Assembly: GCA_030248225.1 (NCBI GenBank)
Contig: JASANE010019195.1
Span: forward strand, 104,074 to 168,073
Reading direction: 5' to 3'
Length of the DNA stretch: 64,000 nucleotides
Source of the DNA: Trileptium ribeirensis
Taxonomy: Eukaryota > Nematoda > Enoplea > Enoplida > Thoracostomopsidae
Positions 28,901 to 40,900 of the stretch are shown one piece after another. Positions within the stretch are counted from its first letter, which is position 1, and each line of letters opens with the position of its first letter. The position numbers were made by a program, and so were the translations under genes. The notes beneath the pieces were generated by a model. It was given only the letters and a program-made list of their open reading frames with translations, was not told where the DNA came from and ran no database searches.

Positions 28901-31900
28901 GCTGCGAATGCACGTAACATCATTCGAACATAACAAATAGAACGCAACAACATTAAGCAATGTTGTCACATATGCAACTATGAGTAACAACGTACCAAAG
29001 TTGTGACGCAGAACCCGCTTTGCGTAACAATTCACGAAGGTTGTTACATACCATCGAATGTAGTGTTTTCGTACACACATGTGTCTCAGCTGACAATGTC
29101 GACTAAGTCCACACATTTCTTTGTGAACAATGCATTACCGCCCACGGATGAAACTCTGCTGGCTTCGAGTACGCTTTTTTAATAGTGCCAAAGATTATGC
29201 GATATGCGAACTATTGAGCAAAACGGGTAAAAGCTACTAAAACATAATGTTTGCTTACATGAAACCTGTTCAGTCTACAGCACCCTCCAGAAATACCAGA
29301 GGCTCGCTCGCTTGAGAATAGACAGATATTTCTGTCATAAAGTGTAAAAAACAAAGGAAAACTGTGTACATCATTCATTTTGAGCATAATTCTGGATTTC
29401 GAGGGAAAAAGTTAAAAAATTCAGATTTCCTAATATTAAAAAACAGCGTTCAATGCTTTGTTCATACAGCTAGCTAATTTCTTGATATTACACCAGCGCA
29501 CAAGATTAAGCACATTGTAAGCTTTCAAGGCAAATACCAAGTTTGATTTTAAGCACATTGTAAGCTTTCAAGGCAAATACCAAGTTTGATTTGACACAAC
29601 AGCGCATGAAATAAGCCACGAAAACTGTTTGGACATACTGAAATAAAGCGATACAAGCACAAATTCGACTGTTTTAATAGCTATTTGGGCCCAACAAATT
29701 TTTTATGTCTGTCAAAATCATACGGGAGGCCACACATTGTATACCTTGTAGCCGCCTCCACGTATAGGCACAATTCGATAATTGATCAAAAGAGCTCGCC
29801 GTTGTCCGTCGATAAAGGTAACGATGCCAGTTGTTTCCGAAGCAACACCCGCAGTTACAACAATCGGTCGAGTTGCTTTAAAATTCTCAGACATAATATT
29901 TATCTCGAATGTTTCCGAAAGATCGACCTGAAATCACGACATTTTTGGAACGCAAAATATAACATTTATATATTGGAAACTGCTCGCGTCTATGTTTTGG
30001 AACAATGTACATTGAAATACTTCGCCATATAGCACAGCTGCTTGCGAAATTAATTTAATACCTCTAACTAACTCCCAAATATTTAAAATATTTCCTAGGA
30101 AGAATTATAGCACTCTCCAAAAACGAATCGCTTGATACCAACTAGCGGCTTGCTCGAAAGCGTTAATCATTTTAATATTATCGAAATCCAGAGAGATCCA
30201 CTCGTTACCGGGTCACTGGAGCCTATTTGGCTGGAATGGTTACAGTAGTTTCTGAATAATAGTCGTATATATTATTCTTTTTAGGGAGCGCTTTTGAAAC
30301 TACACAGTTCCTAAGAAATTTTTTTACTTCAGAAACACAGGGTGTTGTACCTCCGGAGTTTTGCGCTATACAAAAGTTCTACGCCACTACGCCTGAACAG
30401 CAAAACTAGAATATAAAAAATTTGTTACAAAAGAACATAATATTTTGTGCCTGCAGTACGTCAAAAATATTCGTCACAATGTGTAACAATATTTTACAAC
30501 ACTGTCACTCAGCCAAATGACAACGAATAGAAACAATTTAGTATTGTGCGAGCGTTAAAACTTCTAAATCAGTTTTGAAAAATTTAGCAGGATAATATAG
30601 TATGTGCAGATAATAGGCGAGAAAGAGCCGGTTGTAACACTCTGGCTCGGCCCTATCTGAAGGTTCGGACGGGCTCGGCTATGGCAACTCGGCCTGGTTC
30701 TTGTGATGGAAGCCAATCTGCGCACGGCCATCTCCTCCTATTATAATAAAAGGTTGTGATTGCTTTAAGAAAAGCTATTTAAGAGTCAATTCCAGCCTGT
30801 TCAGGTTTTCTGAATACCGTAGATATTTAAACTTAGCACTGTAGTAGAGACCAAAATACTTCGATTCAGGGCTACTGACGAAATTGTGTACAACCATTTA
30901 TAAACATGTTTTAACAGTCAACACATCGTACTGAATGTACTGTTTGAAGAAAGTGTTTCAAATAACACATAAGCTTCAGAGAAGTATTATTTCAAAGACC
31001 TGGCTAATGTTTTTGAAAGACAATATTTGAAGTTCGATGGTTAAACAAAACCAAAATACCTTAAAACGACAAGACACTATGCTGTTACAGTAGGAATAGA
31101 ATGCTCGAGCAATGCCGGTGTAAGTTCGAAGCTATTTCGTAAACCGACAAAGAGGCTGGGCTGGAACGTAAACGTACTTCTGTGATGCTGTATATTAGAT
31201 GTCGAGCAGAACTTCCCGGATCCAGCCTGCTTACTTATATCGTGATATCCGTACCCTTAAGAAAATGCTATAAATGTAGAAAAATATTTTTCTAAAAATC
31301 GTTTCTGCCTTCGTCCGCAAAAATGGACTTTGCGTTTGCAAAAATGTTTGCAAGAACTTAAAGTATACATATACAGCTCCCACTTCCCTACGTTGAAAAA
31401 TTCTACTTTTACGTACCACACAAATTTGTTTCTGCTCGCCAGGACCATTTCGACCAGATATACGTGCAGACGGAATTGTAAAGTGAAGCTCGACTGGAAG
31501 CAAATTGTGAACAATGAGTGCTGGAATCAACGTAATCGTGTGACCAGGAAGAGTGCTACCCGAATACTCTGGATATAATTCTTTTTTGAAGCTAACGCAA
31601 AACCTATAACATAATTTAAGCACATAATGATTGTTGTTTCGTTCACAAATCCAATGACTCCGATTAAATTATATTTATTATTGCAAGAAGCTAGCACACC
31701 AGCACTATGAATCAAGGAAATTAGTTACTTAACACAACACACATGTACGGCCAGTAAAAACATATGGCTTGAAATCTTGCGAATGTTCCATAAAATACAC
31801 ACGCCTATTCTTAATCACGAATCGCTGGACATGATAGTATTGCAGCCCCTATACCGACATAGACGGTAATTCAAATAGCTTCAATACTTCATACAATTAT

Positions 31901-34900
31901 AATTTTAACACTGCTGTGCATTTTAAAGCCGAGAATATTGTCTGACGAACTGACATTAAAGTAATGACAACATAATGTGTATATATCGCAGTAGATATTC
32001 TAAGTTTTATACTACTGGAATCATGTACTACTGTAAACGCCAGAGATGTATCGCAGCAGCACTATAGGGACCTATTTTAAAACCGAGAATATTGTTGGAC
32101 GAGCTGACATTAAAGTAATGACAGTATAACGTGTATATTTCGCAGTAGATGTTCTAAACATTTATAGTACTAGAATCATGTACTACTGTAAACGTCAGAA
32201 ACGTGGGCGGATACATAATTAAGATCTGATTGATTAAGATCGCCTCAGTTCTAAACCCCGGGACACGTCCGGATAACCTGGAGAATTTTTTGCTTTCCCA
32301 CACCTGAAAAACACCTATAGTTAACAGTGAAATCATGTAGCACAATTACAGCTTAGGCGTCAAAAATATGGTGTTTAAGAACTCAAGCTTGTTAAAAATA
32401 TGGTGGTTATAAAGTACGCGAGAGAAATTAATATATTTGAGCAGCGGGTGACCAGCCGCCGTTATTTATAGCAGTTACGGTATACCCAATGCGCATATAT
32501 GCACTGCGACAATAAATTATGGCGTTTCTCAACAAAAGTATTACCAGTTAAAGTAAGAGTGCTCATTAATGTAACAATAATGCCAGAAATTACTGTAACA
32601 AAAATATTGTTCGTTTCACCTGAAATCATTTTGTGACTTCAACTTCATCGGAGCACAACTGCGTATGACGTTCAAGATTCCGGATTCCTCGTTCGCCTCG
32701 CGCCAGTCCAACTGACGCCGACAATATTCATATAGCAATGGTGGCTCGGCACTTAGCTTCCTCGTACCCGATGTTCCGGATACAGATGTGGGTGCGTTTG
32801 GCGTTCGCGGTACCACATACGGACGTGCGAACAGATGAGCCATTACGTAGCGCAGTGGAATGGGTTTGATGGAATGTTCGTCGATAATAAGTTCGGTCGA
32901 GTCTGAAAAAACATGACAGCTCAGCTCAACGCTCGCCAAAATTACACATCACAAAATTAACTTTTGCATATCTGCCGTGCGCAAACGGCTCGCGTTAAAT
33001 GTGTAAGTCTTAACAGAATAAATATAGTCGCGGTCAAAAATAACTGCAATCGAAAACGATCGAAATCGCAATCGATCGAAATTTCGTTTATTCGAAAATA
33101 ATCGAAATTTTGTAAATTTGAAATTTATTTCATTGCGCTAAAATAGGAGTCGAACAAAATTGAACGAAATCGAAATGGATCGAAATTTGTATGTGAAAAG
33201 ACGTAGCCGTACTCGAGTAAATACAGTTAAATCCTAAACCGTAAAAACTACGTTTGAAAAAGACAATAGCAATATGGCCTATCTACAGCCTTCCGAAAAG
33301 TGGAGAGGGGGAAACTTCGGCGGGCTTTTGAGAAACTTTGGGTAACAGCAAGAGTACATTCTTGGGATAAATTACAAAGCGTGGATGAATAAATTTTGGT
33401 TAAAAATGCAATATATTTTCATGTGCTTTTAGTTGTAAAAAATTTTTATTGATTATATTGTCAGGCTAAAAACGACGTTTTATCATTAGAAATAATGGTA
33501 ATGATTTTTAAAAACCTTTTGACTACAGAAAACACCAATTTAAAGACATTAAAGTTTTTTATTTAATTGAAAGTGGGGGGGGGGGGGGTCGGACATGAGG
33601 GAAAATCTCAAGAACATCTCGATATTTGAAAAGTGTGGGTCCCCTCATATGTGCGTTTATTAAAATTTTAAATTCAAAAATGAAAATATCTACGATAAAT
33701 ACGTGTAAATATGTATTAATTATGAGTTCTCGGTAGGCATTTCTCAGCTCGACGGGGTTCGGCGCCGGGAAGCCACCTTTGGTCACCCAACTTCAAAGGG
33801 TGGCAAGCAAAAGTACAAAATTAAAAATTCAGGATGCTATATATTTTGGTATTTTGAAGACCCTGTGGTTGCACAAAAAGACATCTCCCTAACTCTTCAG
33901 CTACGGGGCCTGTCGCAACCTCCAGATGGCGTAAATATGGTTACCTACGCTAATAACATCTTAATCTTATCAACAGGACCAGTAATTGGCAATTTAAACA
34001 AGAATATTAACGACTACATCCCGACAGTCTCTACACTCCTGGCCAGTAGATGTAACATCGTCTCGCCTGAAAAATCGTCTGTCACGTTGTTCACCGGCTG
34101 TATAAAAGAGGGGACAAAACATTCGCAGTGGAAATCGAAGGTAAGAAGATTTCTCTGGAAAGGTAACTTAAGGTTCTGGGCGTAATCCACACTATGTACA
34201 CTTTCAACGAGCGTTGTAAATAAGCAGCTACCAAGATGCGCAACCGTAACCAGGTACTTAAATCACCGGATTGAACCAAATGGGATTAATCCCATTTGAA
34301 CAAAAACACATAAACAAAAGAACCCATGGTGACATCCGATAAGCAGGGAGTAACCGGACTTCCGGTTCCGGTTCCGGCGAAAATCGTGTTCCGGTTGCGG
34401 TTCCGGCAAAAGGCAAAAGCCATACCGGAACCGGAATTCCGGTTTAAAAAATTTTGTAATCACATTTTTGCTTCATCTGCGGTCCAAACATTATGTAATA
34501 TGTACTCAAGGACCAAATACCAATACAACCAACCAAAACAGAAGATTAACTCAACAATTTACATTGTGAAACGTAAGCAGGACACAATTTCAGCAGGAAT
34601 TTGTATGTTAACCTGCAAGAGTTTGTTAACAAAAAAACCAGGTTGATGCCTGTAGCAGCTGTTTTACACATTCAGAAGTCTGCGGGGAATGTTAGATTTA
34701 AACCGGTCCAACTCGGTAACAGAGCATGGATTATGTAGAAGTATTTAGCTGTAAGCTTGGCTAACATAAACTGCGTCAAGCACAAGCCAGTTAGCTTGCA
34801 AACTTCGTAAATCAGTCTACATTGAAGTAAACTAGCGTTATCTGCAACCCAGCCAGAAACTGCGTCCTTGACAACGAACTGTATTCAATGAAACTGTGCG

Positions 34901-37900
34901 AGCAGTATATATAACAGTTTATCTCATTTATAGCATTGTGGTTAGAAAGTTATCACCATTATCATCTAAACGCTAGCCAAAACAGTGTCTCTGACTACTG
35001 ATCACAAAATTATAGTATATATACCTTCTATTTTTTATCTTAGAGCCATATAAACCAATAATGTCAATTTTCCTACAGAATAAGATGTAACAGTAAAGGG
35101 AGGCGAGTGGAAAAACAGCGAAAGCGTTTCTTCTACAGAGCGAAAGTGTTTATTCTACGCTCCATGCGTTATAAGCACATTCATTTTGACGCAATATACG
35201 CAAGGGTGTATAGTCGAAGGCATTTTGGCTCTGGGTGTCCAAAAACTGACATATTGATCGATAAATAAGTATTATTTAGCTTCCTTAGTCTCTTTAAACT
35301 TCCATAAAAACAATAATGCCATCACAATACATTAAGTTTAATGTAAAAGTTATTTTTAACACATTTTAAATCCACGACTGTACCAGCATTTCTTCCTTCA
35401 TCTGTTTTACTATTATAGCTTTCGAAGACCAGGTTCCGGTTCCGTATCCGGTTTAAATGGGAGGTTCCGGTTCCGGTTATTCACTGCTTATAAGACTATT
35501 GGAAGATTCGTTGCTGAATTGGCGCGGCAATATAGTCAAATCGCCAACAAGTCAAGTTGAGGACCAATTGTGGTGGTCGCAGAAAATGAAGCTCTACAAA
35601 TGGTAACAGGATGTCACAAAATAAGCAATACTGACCATATCCATCAAGAAACGAAGATACTTCCAATCAAGAATCATGCAGAAATAATAAGCCAACAATA
35701 CATCCTTAGTTGTTATCAAGAACATCATGCGGGCTAAAACCACGTTGTTGTCAAAGACTCATCTATGAATCAGAAGTGCAATCTGATGTCATGTCGTTAA
35801 GACCTAGTTCCGCTTATTCCTGATGGAAGAATCACAAATTGAAACCTAAAGACTGGCATCATAACTATACATACTGTGAGTACCAGAGCTGCAATTGAAA
35901 ACGAGACGGTGAATAAGGTGCTTCATTCAACCACCTCCAAAAATCGACAAATCCGAAATAAGCCTGTGAAGAAAAGTGTGTTAAACACTGCTACAACTTC
36001 GTTCGACCTACTGCAAAATAATCAAGAGCTATCAATCAAGAATCGACCAAACGATTCCCAATGTTTGCCCGGAATGTAACCAGGCGATGGATGTTCACCA
36101 CCTGTTCACATGTCCTGCTAATCCTACCTAGCTTACGGGAATGGTTACAACCTTGTGAAGCTGCAAAATTAAGCTTGACGAAGACATGAAAGTACATTGA
36201 ATTAAGTCAATCACAATGGTGGAGCTACTACTACAACAACAATAAGCAGAAAAACCGGGGTAGTATATCAAAAATTACCGGGGATACAACACACAAGTCC
36301 TAGGCGGAAAGAAGCCAACACTTGGGGCTAGGCGACCTCAACAGCGGACCACGTAAGTGGAACACAGTTTGGGGACATTTCCTAGCCAGATCCTAGCTAT
36401 CGTATGTTGTTTGTAATTTATGAAAACTGTAAGTTAACGCTTTAATAAAAACATTTACACGACATGTGGGTGCTTACAAATAAATTATATTGAGCAGTGC
36501 GTCCAAAAACAACTGAAAAACGTACCACAAAGGCTGGATGTATTTTCAAGCTTCAGCTGAACTGGTCTTGACAAGCGATTTACGATCATTAGGCCGGAAC
36601 GTACTTGAATGAATTTCCTCGAGAATTCGTCTAGGCTAACCGAAATTACAATTCGACCATGGGTAGACGTTGTCGGTGACTAGAATTAATACATAAAAGT
36701 ATTAACATAGGGTAATAACATAATGTATTAAGTAAATGTGTACCATGTTGACATACTCACGCTCTACAAACCTCTAAACAAAATTGGACAGAGAACATTA
36801 CCGGTTTTTGGTTCTTGTAACAGAATAGCACAGAAATAAAATCAAATCGTGCGAGAAAAGTTACTAAACAGTTGCGCATTTGTCACTAACGATTTCCTTT
36901 GCATTTTATCATTAATTGCTAATTATACAATAATTAAATCTTAATAAAATGTCACTCAGTAATAAAATATTAAATTATTAACAAAAAATTCGCTTTGTAC
37001 AATGACCAAAATTACGGTTATGAACATGGTATAACTTTTTTATATATATCGAGCGGCAGTGGATTTTGAGGGCATTAAAATTCATAGTAAAATTCTATTT
37101 TAGAACAAAAGCTTTGCGCTAAGAGAGCCATATTTCTGGCGAGTACTGTAATAGATTGTGCACTTTAAAACAAAAGGGGGATAAAGATTTACCAGAAATT
37201 TTGTGGGTGCTACAAAGAATTCATAAATATTTTAAAATTTGTGGGTGTCACAAAGTTCGATGAAGTAAGTCATTTTCTTAATGCTATTCGCAAAACACAG
37301 TAACTACCTAGTTCCATTAATTTAAAAATATGTCACTGTTGATAAATTGCGCGTACTCAGTAATTCTACAGGTACAATAAAGACCCAATAATCTTAATTT
37401 TTCCAGGACAAATTTTATCGCTACTACGGTATTATAGCGGACCATTTCAACACAAAATGTATTTTTGTATATTAAGCCATCATTTATCCATTTTTATGAC
37501 ACAGCCAATATATTTACAGCGTCTAAACATACCAGAGACGACTGGACGTCATTCAATTTCACAAGCTTGAAAAAAGTACCAACTCGGTCGACAGAAACCG
37601 GTGACGTTTCGTTCCAGCCGGCGATTTTAATACATATTTGATGTGATTCTGAGCTGGAGTCTACCTGTAGTAAATATACAAGGACAACGTCACAACAATC
37701 TTGAATAACAATCGATTGCAGTTCGGAGACTTTTTAAGAAAACTAAGTGGAAAAACGCAATTATTGTAAAAAATGTTGGTTCTTGATAAGTGTTTTACAC
37801 AAGGCATCAAAACACTGCCACTGTCTGTTTGTATACAATCACAATTTTTTGACCTGCCATTCGAATTGTGAAACGGTTGGGAAAACCTTCGTGTGACTAA

Positions 37901-40900
37901 TAAAAAGTACAGATAAGTGGTCAAATATATCTACAGTCGAATGCCTTCCTAAGGCTGCTGTTTCGTTAACTGCCACCACACGGATGTGGGTGGGAACTAT
38001 TCCTATTGCAGTATCTGTTAAAAGGAGGCACTGGGCCTATCACTTTACACCTATCACTTTACATCATATATCATCCATAAATACTGAGCACCAGTGTTTA
38101 TTTATTATATTATTCACAAGGCCGCTCACAACCGTCTCCGTATCCTACTGGTAGAGCATCCGCTCGGAGTGCGTGAGATAGCTGGTTGAAGTCATACTCT
38201 GTCGCGTCAAACCAAAGAATAAAATGCTACATATGTTTTCTTCCTGCTGGTTTACAGCATCAAACTATTTTAACAATATTGCAGTACAACCCAGAAATAA
38301 CTGCTGACTTTCAAGCGAGCGAGAGCGGTCTTTTCTGGCGTATGCTTTATTTTAAGCTAGAAGTTAATCAGAACTACAATATTTTTTACAATTGAATACC
38401 TGAACGCGCGATTGCGACAAATAGTCAAACGAAAAGGATGTGGATTCTCCAGGCGCGACCATTGTTAACTTTTGAGCGGAGCGACGAACTGCAGCCGGTA
38501 ACGTTTCCGGAATTTTTTTGCCCGGATCTGTCCGAAACCAAAGTTCGCTACCCGTTTCGTTGCTGATAATAAACGGGACATAATCATGCCGTGTGGCGCA
38601 AGATCTAAACAGGGACATAAAAGTTTTGACTACGTTGTTTACGTGCGATGGTTGATATTTATAACGGGGTTCTTCAACAGAAAAATACTAACTAAAGCAC
38701 ATTATTACATGATACACCGCCACCACGCGTGACATACCATCAATAATATCGCCAACCCCCTACACATTTCGAAGCTGTTTTTATGCTTTTCTCTGTGTGG
38801 AAAAATGGTTATTGATAAGCCGTTTACATAACGCAGCTTTGAAAACTACCAGTATAAGTACGCTATTTATCGACTATATTCTGGAAGTCGATTTTCATGA
38901 TCCTAAACCCAACGAAAATGTCTGAAAAGACATGAGATACTCGTTCTGGGTTCCAGACAACCAAACAATCGTTTATAGCATACCGAAAAAAGCTATACAG
39001 GCAATTATTGTTGATGCCTATTAGAAATCGATTAACAAACAAGGAAAGACAGACTATATCATAGAAATCGAGTTCATAGATTCTAAATCAATTGAAAAAC
39101 CATGAAAAGAAATGGAATATACATGCTAGATTCTAAATAACCAATGCATTGCATTCAGCCTTCAGAAAAATCCTTCTTGTTCCCATGAAAACGCATAATA
39201 TAGTCAAGTTCGATTCGCATTCAACTAAGGGGCATATCGTCATCACTTTTGCTAACGAACTAATGAAGCTCGCTTGCGAGCCAGAATTCGAGTGATAACA
39301 ACAATCCCACGAAGCATAAGTGTGAAAAATATTTGCCACACAATATTTTTGACACTCGCAATGAGCTTGTCGGCCCAAAAAACCCCATATGCGAGAGTAA
39401 AACCAACAATAAACACACATTCAGGTGCTTTTCCCACGACTTCTCACCAAAAATTTCGAAAACCTCATTTTTTTATGCCAAGTATGAACCAGAAGTGAAA
39501 AAATATTTGCCCAACAATATTTTTAACAAGTTTATCTGCCCAGAAAACCCCATATAAGAGCTCGCTGGGAAGTAGTTGAAAAACTTATTATGTATCATTG
39601 GAAAGCCCTGGTAAAGCTACATGGAATAGGCCTATTAGTTTGCGGATACCTCGTGTACTTATTGAGAAAAGTCGCAAAACTGGAGGGGTTGCCCGAAAAA
39701 TGGGCCAAAATGACGTCATTTTGCCCCATAACTTTTCTCACGGCAAAAAATTCAAAAATCGGATTCCGACACTACACCTAAATCGACCATTGCGGTTCGA
39801 ATGTGCATCAAAATCCGCCCAACCGTTATCGAGATCCAGGTGCGACACACAGACACACACACAGACAGGACCTCCTCAACCCCCCATACACAGCCAAAAT
39901 TGAAAATTCTCGTTCCACTTCGCTCGCTCATTCCACTCGAATTCAATAAAAATGTGTCCAAATCTATGCCTCCGAAAATGATTTATGAATAACAGACACA
40001 GAGAAAAAAGAAATTTTCACCATTTCCCCCTAGTGTCCTCAGTGGGAACTCCGGTGGCTTCGATCGCTCCGTTTCAATTATTTCGATTTAAACCCGGCTA
40101 ATGTCAATATTATTTTAAATGCCGAATATATATTTTTTGGTTAACAATTTAAAAGTTCGTTACATTACGGCTGATTTACATTAGATTTATATGGTTTGTG
40201 ACGCTCGCACTGGTTTTGCGCACTGGACCCCTAACGCGTGATTAAGCTTAAGGTGACCCCACTAACCATCCTATTTTGTAATTACCGATATCTAATCGCA
40301 AACCCTTGTTACGGGAATAAGGCTGAATTTCATTCGCTTTTTCGCTAACCGAAAATTGGCAAAGTCAAATCCAAGTGCCAAAAATTATATCTTGTGTTCG
40401 AACAGAATTTCAGCCTTTTCAATTGCAGAAATTCGGGCCCCTAATGTTCAACCATTTAAATCTGGATTATTCAGTGTTCGCGAACACATTTAATGGAAAA
40501 GCGACGTAACAACCAATTCGATGCTATAGTTAAGCTCTTGGTGTTCGCGAACAAAACCGGTAATTTTACTTGAATTTTCGTGAACACAAAATGGTTTGAT
40601 TTCAATCACGAACGGTGTGTTAGCGAACAGTTTTGCGCCTTATTTGAATTGACTAAAAAGCTTTCCGTAACAGTTTATATGCAAAATTACAAAATAGAAT
40701 ATCTGGTATCTAAAGGAGGGGTGCCTAAAGTTTATACGCGCATAATTTTTCTTGATCGACAAGTTCAACATAATATAATAGTTCACGCGTCGTTCTACAA
40801 TACCTGGGATAATAATTACCATCGAGTTTCGAACTCGGCCAACATCGACACTTCGCGAAACAATTATCTCACGTAACAAAATAATTCTTCGAAATCATTT

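Noticed and set aside
38121..38205. Possible functional tRNA gene
   Set aside because: Acceptor and anticodon stems do not pair, and it is followed by SINE body sequence.
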